Positions 9,638-17,211 of a stretch of 50,860 bases of DNA are shown here, piece after piece (within the stretch, counting starts at the first letter, position 1; each line of letters begins with the position of its first letter). The notes below the pieces were generated by a model that saw only the letters and a list, made by a program, of their open reading frames with translations, was not told where the DNA came from and did not search any database. The stretch comes from an uncultured bacterium. Lineage in GTDB: Bacteria; Bipolaricaulota; Bipolaricaulia; UBA7950; UBA9294. The position numbers and the translations under genes were made by a program. The stretch is from assembly GCA_913009415.1 (NCBI GenBank), contig CAJVYM010000003.1, positions 1 through 50,860 on the forward strand, read 5' to 3'.

Positions 9638-10315
9638 AAGGGATTTCTTCGTTATGATACCGTGACAGAAACCGTAAGAGCAAGCGGAAGCCAACGATGT
9701 CTGCCCGCTCCCCCCCACAGACAGACACAGTGAAATAGTAAGAGGCGATGATAGCCTTGTTGGCAATGCTTGAAACAGATGTTGCCTCACCTAAAATCAA
9801 GGAAGCTTCTTCTGATGAGCAATCGTTGTCTTTTTTTGGAGGTTTCTTGCACTCGCGGCGAGCATTAATGCCTTTATCCATTAAAGTTCATATTATTTAA
9901 CAATAATGTAAATAGGGTACTTCTTAATATGGTAAGGTATTCGTCTCATTTTAAGAATAGCAATAGATAACAATTTAGACTAGTATAAGATTATCCTCTC
10001 ATAAGGGCATATCAGCAACACCCTTCCTGCGGTAGCTTGGTGTTAACCCCAAACTACCGAGTTTGATGCTATGGGTGGTTCAATCCCCGGTTGTTGCGTC
10101 CAGGAATGTAAGTTAATTAGTTCAAAGAATAGAGATTGGTGTTCTTGCGTAATTATACAACTGCTTTCTCCCGGACCTGCTTAATTTGGCTGCTGCCCAG
10201 GGCGTGATATACCTGCCAGCAGCAGGCAGACCGGGCTAGTATGTGCCCTTATTTTGGGGGCTACATGCTACCTTCTACTAGAGTTGGTGATCCTGCTAAA
10301 ATTTAACGGGTCTTC
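9638..10315. other. AT-rich intergenic region
   Basis: About 680 bases between convergent units (the MutS operon on plus, the molybdopterin-related cluster on minus). The middle is clearly more AT-rich than the flanking genes. No open frame with a recognisable domain or ribosome site was found. It holds the folded element at 10015-10097. A second inverted repeat is made from GCTGCTG (about 10192) and CAGCAGC (about 10219). No clear terminator (stem plus T run) was found for either neighbour. Confidence 0.5.
10015..10097. other. Structured element with closing stem and internal hairpin (possible ncRNA or mobile-element footprint)
   Basis: A closing stem GCAACA (10015-10020)/TGTTGC (10092-10097) encloses an 11-bp hairpin at 10030-10059 with one mismatch: arms GGTAGCTTGG and CCAAACTACC around an 8-base loop. 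A GGTTCAATCC segment resembles a tRNA T-loop, but the T-stem and D-arm do not pair, so a functional tRNA is unlikely. It is an isolated fold inside AT-rich sequence. Function is unknown and strand cannot be assigned. Confidence 0.3.
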
Positions 10316-11044
10316 TTAAAGTTTGACAGGAAGATAACACCCCTCTGCATCGCTCTTTATCCATTTAGCTATCGGTCCCGCAACAATAAGTGTTGGCTTG
10401 CCATTTCTGAGGCAAGGCCTCAGCCATCCTACGGGGTCTATCACGGCATCTTCCGGGAGCTGATTACCCTGTAGGTCAACTACGCTTTTTATTGGTGTCC
10501 GTTCTAAAATCTCATTTATTTCAATTTTATTTACGATGTCTCTTATGCCTGAAAGATCAATAAATCGACCGTCCTCCCCAGAGGCTCTAAGTCCTATGCC
10601 AGCGAGGGCTCCGATCACTCCTTGGCCAGTACCACCTAATTCTTGCAGGAACACCTTAGTCTGCTGGGCAATTTGGTATGCTTCATCCTTGAGAAGAACC
10701 TTTTGCTGTGCTAAAATCCCGAATTGGATTATCTCCTGGGTAACTACTTCCTTGGGACAAATACACAGCCCTGGATCCGATCCTGGTACAAAGTGAGACC
10801 TCATAAATTCAACTACTAATTCATAGATGTCTGATTTAGAATTGTGGACTTCGAGGCAAGCATTACCATTGTTGGAAGTGTAAGGCACATCTTTATCTAA
10901 CAGTAGTTGGTGACGGGTAATTCCGTCGACCTTTCCCATTCCTTCTTGTTCAATCTTCTCGGATAGGTAACGAGCCAATCGTCCTGTGCCTATACTATCC
11001 TCAGTGTCCGTGTCGTCAATGCATATATAAATTATTTCCTTCAT
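10316..11044 (-). CDS. Uncharacterised protein with TiaS-like N-terminal Asp-rich motif
   Basis: A 242-residue protein beginning with a hydrophobic strand followed by IDDTDTEDSIGTGRLA (8-23). This recalls the DDTDS phosphate-binding motif of archaeal tRNA-Ile2 agmatidine synthetase (TiaS). A conserved-looking GITRHQLLLD...PYTSNNGNACLE block (about 41-66) follows, then a GGTGQGVIGALAGIG glycine-rich segment. It lacks the OB-fold and zinc ribbon of full TiaS, so a tRNA role is not supported. It lies last in a minus-strand cluster with a membrane protein, a molybdopterin-binding-domain protein and a ModE-like regulator. A role in molybdate/tungstate or pterin metabolism is inference from context. 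AGGAGAAAGGA precedes the start. Codon usage and base composition look AT-richer than the rest of the window, suggesting transfer. Confidence 0.7.
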   Translation of the reverse strand: MKEIIYICIDDTDTEDSIGTGRLARYLSEKIEQEGMGKVDGITRHQLLLDKDVPYTSNNGNACLEVHNSKSDIYELVVEFMRSHFVPGSDPGLCICPKEVVTQEIIQFGILAQQKVLLKDEAYQIAQQTKVFLQELGGTGQGVIGALAGIGLRASGEDGRFIDLSGIRDIVNKIEINEILERTPIKSVVDLQGNQLPEDAVIDPVGWLRPCLRNGKPTLIVAGPIAKWIKSDAEGCYLPVKL

Positions 11045-11053
11045 TCCTTTCTC

Positions 11054-11698
11054 CTATGTGGCATTTCTCAAGTTTCTGTAGCTCGCGCGGGAATAGCCGA
11101 TTAGAGCGCCTATAATACCACCGACTGCCCCGAACCCAAAGTGGAGAAGAACGATTATGCCCAGGGCGAAGTGATTCAGTATGTAATGGCCAAAACCCAG
11201 GTTCCAGGTGAGCATGAGCATCACAAACACAGCCTTGCCAGTATGAGCCAGCCCTGTTACTACCCCCCCTATGACAAAGCGACTACGTGGTTTGTCAGAG
11301 AATTTCTCAACAAACGGCCAAAGTGCATCTAGCACTATCCCTGGAATCCCATATCTCAAAAATGGAAATAACCACAGCCCCCCTACTTTTCCCAGCCCAA
11401 GCATAGGGGTGAGCCACAACACCAAGACGCTTGCAATAGCGGCCATGTAGGTTGCCGATATCTTCGTTCGCCACTTTATTTTCCCGATGACCAATAGTGG
11501 CATCCAGACAACTCCACTGAGGCCGGGAATATGCAAGCCGAACCGTCTGACCATAACTCCGGCGACGATGTGGAGAGCGACCACTAATGCCGAAAGGGCT
11601 GTCAGGGATAGATATGCTCTCAACACCTCGTTTGCCGGGATAAGCACTGCTTCTGGGGTTACCTTGCGCCCGGGAAAGTTGTTTGGGGGTTCTTTCAT
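11054..11698 (-). CDS. Small integral membrane protein, possibly an ECF-type substrate-binding component
   Basis: A 214-residue hydrophobic protein with about five or six predicted membrane segments (near 25-48, 55-70, 78-118, 135-165 and 175-205) and a short cytoplasmic N-terminus. Small size, the membrane pattern and a GLAHTGKAVFV loop followed by a C-terminal Gly/Ala-rich helix resemble S components of energy-coupling-factor transporters, but no family signature is decisive. The ATG at 11698 is chosen because GGAGG lies eight bases upstream; the in-frame ATG at 11713 is itself part of that site. Nine bases separate it from the downstream TiaS-like gene. Transport of a molybdenum/tungsten-related or pterin compound would suit the cluster but is inference. 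Confidence 0.65.
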   Translation of the reverse strand: MKEPPNNFPGRKVTPEAVLIPANEVLRAYLSLTALSALVVALHIVAGVMVRRFGLHIPGLSGVVWMPLLVIGKIKWRTKISATYMAAIASVLVLWLTPMLGLGKVGGLWLFPFLRYGIPGIVLDALWPFVEKFSDKPRSRFVIGGVVTGLAHTGKAVFVMLMLTWNLGFGHYILNHFALGIIVLLHFGFGAVGGIIGALIGYSRASYRNLRNAT

Positions 11699-11817
11699 TT
11701 TGTATACCTCCATGTTTCTTAAATTACGTGACTAGCAAATACTAGACTATTTGGAGCAAGTTTAACTAATTGCTTCTTATCCTCAATAGGCTTGCGCACT
11801 GTCTTAATCGTTTTTTT

Positions 11818-12840
11818 TCATTTCCCAAACGGACAAATAGGAAAAGAACATCGTTCACAGTTAAGGCACAGTCCGCCGTGGCCTAAATCAACGATATCCT
11901 CCCGACAGATCCTTTCTCCCGACAGAACCCGGGGCAGGATGAGGTCAAAGATCGTTATGGGATCATAGATCGCATGAGCGGGGACGCCAAGTATAGGAAT
12001 ACCATCCCATAAGGCATAGAGGAACATAGCTCCGGGCATAACAGGAGCTCCATGGGAGATTATCTCCGCTCCGCTTTTTCTGATCCCCTCAACGGTAACA
12101 TCGTCCGGGTCTACAGATAATCCTCCGCAGACAATTATAACCTCACCGCCGTTAGCTCTCGTCTCATTAATGGCCGCGGCAATCAGGGCTGCATCATCAG
12201 GAACAATAATTTGGTACTTAATTACCGAGCCCAGAGCGACAACTTTCTTCTTGATAACCTCGCCAAATTTATCTTCGATCCTCCCCTTAAACACCTCATT
12301 CCCGGTGATAACGACCCCAACGCTCTTTTTACTGATTGGGATTATCTTTACTCCCTGGTCTGTGCTCTGGCAAATTCTTTCAACCTCGCTTATTTTAGCA
12401 TCGGTGGTAAATAATGGAATAATCTTTGTTGCCGCTACTGTCATCTCCATATAACAGACGGTATTCGTATGCAGGGTTGCCACTATAATATCTTCAAGAG
12501 CATTAAGCTTCTTCAATAAAGGAATGTTGATCTTTAGTACTCCTGAGGTTTTTGCTCGCAGGTTTGTCCTTCCTTCTCTTGGTTCGCCGGGCTCCACCCC
12601 GGAACCACACACCGCTCTAGCTATACGCAACGCCGCTTCTTCTTCATGGATCTCTCCCTCCGCCAATTCCATAACGTAAACATGTTCCTTACCGATATTA
12701 AGCAGCTCAGGGATATCTTCTTCCTTAATAATGTGCCCTCTGCGGAAACCGACGCCCTTAAATTTTCTGGGGACGACTTTGGTCACATCATGACCTAATG
12801 CCATCCCGATCGCCTCTTCGACCTTAACCTTCCGTAGCAT
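11818..12840 (-). CDS. Molybdopterin-binding (MoCF) domain protein with C-terminal four-cysteine motif
   Basis: A 340-residue protein. The central/C-terminal part (about 165-310) is a MoaB/MoeA-type molybdopterin-binding domain: VGVVITGNEVF, then VCGGLSVDPDDVT and a HGAPVMPGAMFLYA...PILGVPAHA segment. The N-terminal about 150 residues (MLRKVKVEEAIGMALGHDVT...) resemble the first domain of MoeA-like proteins. The C-terminus ends with cysteines at 325, 328, 331 and 336 (CLNCERCSFPICPFG), able to bind an Fe-S cluster or zinc, which ordinary MoeA lacks. MoeA inserts Mo/W into molybdopterin-AMP, but this shorter form is uncharacterised. AGGAG lies seven bases before the ATG. A ModE-like gene lies just upstream. 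A tungsten- or molybdenum-responsive role is plausible because the window also encodes an AOR. Confidence 0.8.
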   Translation of the reverse strand: MLRKVKVEEAIGMALGHDVTKVVPRKFKGVGFRRGHIIKEEDIPELLNIGKEHVYVMELAEGEIHEEEAALRIARAVCGSGVEPGEPREGRTNLRAKTSGVLKINIPLLKKLNALEDIIVATLHTNTVCYMEMTVAATKIIPLFTTDAKISEVERICQSTDQGVKIIPISKKSVGVVITGNEVFKGRIEDKFGEVIKKKVVALGSVIKYQIIVPDDAALIAAAINETRANGGEVIIVCGGLSVDPDDVTVEGIRKSGAEIISHGAPVMPGAMFLYALWDGIPILGVPAHAIYDPITIFDLILPRVLSGERICREDIVDLGHGGLCLNCERCSFPICPFGK

Positions 12841-12925
12841 GATGATGCTCCTATGTCATCTTTACTGCCTGCGATAAAGAAATTTGCTCCTCAAAGCGGC
12901 TATATTTTTATCGATATAACGGCGG

Positions 12926-13186
12926 TCAAAAATTAGCGTCGAACTGCTTCAGAAACTCCCCAAATCTAGATCGCAATCCCTTGTAGTAGTCAATCACCTT
13001 TCTTCCTTCCTCTGTTAACCTTGCATATCCTCCCCTGGATCCACCAACGTTCTTTTCCACCAATGGTGTTGGCGCCAAGCGATTCATTGCTTCTACCCAA
13101 AGCCAGGCATTACGATAAGCCAGTTTCATCGACCGAGCCGCTTCCGCGATTGAGCCAAACTTATCGATTCGTTCCAGTAATATCAC
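12926..13186 (-). CDS. ModE-like winged-helix regulator, N-terminally shortened
   Basis: From a GTG at 13186 the frame gives 86 residues that match the N-terminal DNA-binding domain of ModE-type regulators: ERIDKFGSIAEAARSM (helix-turn-helix), YRNAWLWVEAMNR, then PLVEKNVGGSRGGYARLTEEG (wing). Single-domain ModE proteins of this kind lack molybdate-binding MOP domains. The expected first strands of the fold are encoded immediately upstream in the same frame, but a TAG codon separates them (see 13187-13339). The 86-residue product may therefore be a shortened remnant or require read-through. Its neighbour is the molybdopterin-binding-domain gene, the likely regulatory target. GGGGAAGG directly precedes the GTG. 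Confidence 0.7.
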   Translation of the reverse strand: MILLERIDKFGSIAEAARSMKLAYRNAWLWVEAMNRLAPTPLVEKNVGGSRGGYARLTEEGRKVIDYYKGLRSRFGEFLKQFDANF

Positions 13187-13339
13187 CCTTCCCCAGCCGA
13201 CATAAAGCTCGCCGTCTTTCTCTATCTATATCTTGCCATTTATGGTGTACCCGGGCTGTGGATGGCGGGAGAAGCGAGCCGGTTTTTTAGGCCTGAACTT
13301 TGGTATCTCTAGTTGGATCTTATCTTCAGGTTGTTTCAT
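13187..13339 (-). other. Upstream in-frame part of the ModE-like gene, interrupted by TAG
   Basis: An ATG at 13339 opens a frame that reads MKQPEDKIQLEIPKFRPKKP... to ...YTINGKI, then TAG (13228-13226), then IEKDGELYVGWGR, which runs directly into the ModE-like helix-turn-helix. ModE-family proteins normally have an aromatic or hydrophobic residue followed by acidic residues and a dG-x-x-x-G-x-GR stretch here, so the TAG replaces one residue of a real protein (a TGG-to-TAG change would do it). The gene is either a one-mutation pseudogene, a read-through gene or a sequencing error. The ribosome site at 13339 is weak. Confidence 0.55.
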
Positions 13340-13447
13340 GTTGACCGCTATATTATTCTCGATATGTCGCTTCTGTCAAGTAAAAGATGAAGGCTGATCC
13401 AGTTGGCATCCGTTCCTTGGAAGCTGACATGTGTTCCCCGCCTTTTG

Positions 13448-13485
13448 CAAGGTCTTGCAAGTGGTGAAGCGAAGGGCAAGACTTG
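13448..13485. repeat. REP-like inverted repeat
   Basis: CAAGGTCTTGC (13448-13458) and GCAAGACTTG (13476-13485) form a hairpin with one bulge. The overlapping TTGCAAG/CTTGCAA (13445-13460) is itself nearly palindromic. GGTCTTGCAA is identical to part of the ends of the RAYT element at 43292-44196, suggesting a related REP sequence. It sits just upstream of the AbrB-like gene, so an operator role is also possible. Confidence 0.35.
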
Positions 13486-13505
13486 AATGCTCAGGAGGTG
13501 CTGCT

Positions 13506-13682
13506 ATGCGTATAGTTATCGGTAGGACACGCCTTCCAAGTAAGGGACAGGTTGTAATTCCGCAGAGAATCTGCAATGTACTTCATATGAAACCCGGTGA
13601 TGATCATGCTATCCACTGCAAGGAAGACCATATCATCAGTCACCCTTTGACGCCGAGACCCCTGATTTCGGAAGCACGTTAA
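13506..13682 (+). CDS. Short AbrB/MazE-like (SpoVT-fold) DNA-binding protein
   Basis: A 58-residue protein with the swapped-hairpin AbrB domain: RLPSKGQVVIPQRI (about 9-22), then LHMKPGDDHAIHCKEDHII. Such proteins are transcription factors or antitoxins of VapB/MazE type. The ATG at 13506 is chosen because AGGAGGTG lies about six bases upstream; the longer open frame has no support. No toxin gene (PIN, MazF) follows, so it is an orphan or the remnant of a toxin-antitoxin pair. The C-terminal tail (HPLTPRPLISEAR) looks unstructured. Confidence 0.65.
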   Translation: MRIVIGRTRLPSKGQVVIPQRICNVLHMKPGDDHAIHCKEDHIISHPLTPRPLISEAR

Positions 13683-13795
13683 GTGTGTGAATAGGGAGAA
13701 ACTAAAATAACAGAAGAAGCATTTTAAGGTCTTTGATGTGTAAATCATCGATTACTCGTGATACTCGGAACAAGAGCTAAGAATCACCAAAGAGA

Positions 13796-13829
13796 ATCGG
13801 GGCGACCGTTGCTCCTTGACCGCCCCGAT
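13796..13829 (-). terminator. Probable rho-independent terminator of the secreted Cys-rich protein gene
   Basis: A perfect 9-base inverted repeat, ATCGGGGCG/CGCCCCGAT with a 16-base loop, starts 25 bases after the TAA of the gene at 13855-14439. On the minus strand it is followed by TTCTCTTT. The stem is strong but the T tract is short. Confidence 0.55.
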
Positions 13830-13854
13830 GTATTTCTCGCGAAATTATTCTGCT

Positions 13855-14439
13855 TTATGGACAGCCGCAACCAGAAGAGCTGACACCAAGATTTACGTGA
13901 ATGCGAATGGTTATCGATCCCCACACGTAGGGTCGACCGGTGCAGCGAGCGATCTCTATGTAGGGACTGTGTGAGATGCAGCATGGCTTCGTATCGATCT
14001 GCGGGCAGCAGCAGTTGCACGGGTTCGCCTGACCGGGCCAGGCCTGGATCTTGACGTAATTCTTAATCTCACCAGTGCTCGTCGTTTGAATGACTAGCCG
14101 GTAGATGCCGAGTGGAACCTGATTGCAGTGCTCATCTGTCTGATCCCAGAGCATTTCATAGTTGTGCCCCTTCGGCATGTCGAACTGCTGCTGATAGATG
14201 ATCGTTCCATCGAGTGCTTCCACTCGCCATCCGGTGATAAACGGAGTCTCCGGAACGGGACACTGCGAGAAATACTCGCCAGGAACGACAAGTTTGAAAC
14301 CAACATCAACTCCCTGCCAGTATCCGGTGTAACAGGTCGGCTCATCACCGACAGGCGGTGCAAAACAGCTACACTGCGCCGCCGCCACAACCCCCATCAA
14401 GCCAACAACCAACACAGCCAGCAATAACGCTTTCTTCAC
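13855..14439 (-). CDS. Secreted cysteine-rich protein of unknown function
   Basis: A 194-residue protein with a clear Sec signal peptide (MKKALLLAVLVVGLMGVVAAA, cleavage after AAA about residue 21). The start is a GTG at 14439 with GGAGG eight bases upstream; upstream GTG codons overlap that site. The mature part has many cysteines, including CSC near the new N-terminus, CNCCC and CC motifs near 140-155 and a C-terminal CGC. The middle (about 60-135) has alternating hydrophobic strands with PLGIYRLVIQTT, like a small beta-sandwich or FlgD-type fold. Cysteines would form disulfides or bind metal outside the cell. Family not recognised. It is a single gene followed by a terminator. Confidence 0.65.
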   Translation of the reverse strand: MKKALLLAVLVVGLMGVVAAAQCSCFAPPVGDEPTCYTGYWQGVDVGFKLVVPGEYFSQCPVPETPFITGWRVEALDGTIIYQQQFDMPKGHNYEMLWDQTDEHCNQVPLGIYRLVIQTTSTGEIKNYVKIQAWPGQANPCNCCCPQIDTKPCCISHSPYIEIARCTGRPYVWGSITIRIHVNLGVSSSGCGCP

Positions 14440-14630
14440 CCCTACCACCTCCGTGTTTTCTCGACCGTTAGGCAGTTATAAACAGAATTCTGCCCGTTTG
14501 CAAACGAGCGATCTCCTATTCTACACGCGAACAGGGGATGAGTTTCGCCCGATTCATGTCATTCGTGACCTATCTATTGAGCTGCTTGTTCGAAGAGTCT
14601 AGTTCGTACGGGATTGATGACAAGAAGGAG

Positions 14631-14757
14631 TCACCACGAAGGACACGAAGAATAAAAGGAGGAGATATCCAAAGTGGTCTCCCATACTTTGCTTGGGTAA
14701 CGTAGCCCTCAGCGCTTTAGGCCTTTACCTTCGTGCTCTTCGTGTCCTTTGTGGTGA
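14631..14757. repeat. MITE-like element with long terminal inverted repeats
   Basis: Arms at 14631-14651 and 14737-14757 match at 20 of 21 positions as an inverted repeat (core CACGAAGGACACGAAG on the left). The interior is about 85 bases and non-coding. The CACGAAG-type core is a widely scattered repeat in environmental genomes, in my recollection. The element fills most of the 390-base gap between the secreted-protein gene and pfkB. Nothing else was seen in that gap. It could act as a bidirectional terminator. Confidence 0.5.
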
Positions 14758-14828
14758 AAAGTTTTCTTCTCTGCGAAGATCTTGATAGTTTCTCCTTGAG
14801 CCACCCTTTTCAAACAATACAAATCCAG

Positions 14829-15782
14829 CTATTTCAATCTTTCAACGGTGATCTGATCCATCAGGGCGCGTGCTTCCGGCTCAGTGAAGATGCGCGTTCC
14901 GGGTGTTGCCGCCGTGGCGCTTCCGCACGCGAGGCCAAGGCGCAGGACATCCGTGGAGTCTTGCCCTTGAGTTAGCGTGAAGATCAGCCCGGCGACCATG
15001 GAGTCGCCCGCTCCCACAGTCGAAATAACATTTACCTGCGGAGGGGCTGCGAAATAGGTGCCGCTATCATCGACGAAAACCGCTCCCTCTCCTCCAAGCG
15101 ACACGCAGACGTGCTCGACACCTTCTTGGTGAAGGATCTGCGCCTCGCGCGCAACATCCTCGATCCTCGGAAGCTTGCGCCCACAGAGAAGCTCCAACTC
15201 ATAGCGATTCGGCTTGATGAGGTAAGGGTGCTGCGGCAAGGCTTCCTGCAGCAGACTGCTCTGCGCATCGACCACCGCGCGGGCATTATGCTCCTGAAGT
15301 TGCCGTGTGAGCTTCGCGTACACGTCGCGGTGCACTCCCGGGGGAATGGAACCGGTCAACACCCCGATCCCATCTTGAGCAAAGTGCAGGAAGATCTCGG
15401 AGATCTCAGCCATCACCTCATCGGTTACCTTGGGGCCGACCCCATCCACCTCGTATTGCAGTGGCGGATCCTCCTGTAGCAATGTGCAGTTGATGCGCGT
15501 CTCGTCAGCCACTTGAACTGGATGGAGGTAGCCGGCGTGGTCGGCGAGGAGGCGCGTGAGTAGCGTGCCGATCTCTCCACCGGTGATCAGACAGGCGTGC
15601 GCGTGCACGCCTAGTGAGACCAGGCCGCGCGCGACGTTCACCCCATTGCCGCCCGGGTCGTAGCGGGTGCCCGTGGCGTGTGCCTTCTGGTCGGTGACCA
15701 GTCTGGGGACCGTGTAACTCACGTCCAGTGTTGGATTCAACGTCAGTGTGGCGATCGGAAATCGCACTGTTTCCTCAGCCAT
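14829..15782 (-). CDS. pfkB: 6-phosphofructokinase, PfkB (ribokinase) family
   Basis: A 317-residue PfkB-family kinase. The N-terminal LTLNPTLDVS strand, GGNGVNVAR (44-52), LTGSIPPGV (142-150), KPNRYEL (190-196) and STVGAGDSM with catalytic Asp260 are all present. The GLACGSATAATPGTR C-terminus strongly resembles E. coli phosphofructokinase II rather than FruK. It phosphorylates fructose-6-phosphate with ATP in glycolysis; 1-phosphofructokinase or tagatose-6-phosphate kinase activity is the alternative. It is the last gene of the pyk-eno-pfkB operon, 50 bases after eno. AGGAG lies about ten bases before the ATG. Confidence 0.9.
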   Translation of the reverse strand: MAEETVRFPIATLTLNPTLDVSYTVPRLVTDQKAHATGTRYDPGGNGVNVARGLVSLGVHAHACLITGGEIGTLLTRLLADHAGYLHPVQVADETRINCTLLQEDPPLQYEVDGVGPKVTDEVMAEISEIFLHFAQDGIGVLTGSIPPGVHRDVYAKLTRQLQEHNARAVVDAQSSLLQEALPQHPYLIKPNRYELELLCGRKLPRIEDVAREAQILHQEGVEHVCVSLGGEGAVFVDDSGTYFAAPPQVNVISTVGAGDSMVAGLIFTLTQGQDSTDVLRLGLACGSATAATPGTRIFTEPEARALMDQITVERLK

Positions 15783-15832
15783 GGTATTCCGCTCCTATTC
15801 TACAGTCTCGTGCCGTGAAGGGCTTGCGGCGA

Positions 15833-17143
<1,311 letters not shown>

Positions 17144-17211
17144 TCATAAACCGCATAGATTATCACAGATTGCGCAGTTGTCACAATCTGTGTTTGCGGA
17201 TTACGGGTGAC

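Noticed and set aside
9621..9881. Minus-strand 86-codon frame after the MutS operon
   Set aside because: No ribosome site and no recognisable motif. It overlaps the 3' end of the second MutS-like gene and is probably not coding.
10015..10100. Possible tRNA gene (GGTTCAATCC T-loop-like segment and terminal stem)
   Set aside because: The T-stem does not pair, no D-arm or anticodon arm fits, and the acceptor/CCA register is inconsistent. Kept only as an unassigned folded element.
13506..13682. Toxin-antitoxin pair at the AbrB-like gene
   Set aside because: No PIN, MazF or other toxin frame follows or precedes it, so only an orphan AbrB-like protein is supported.
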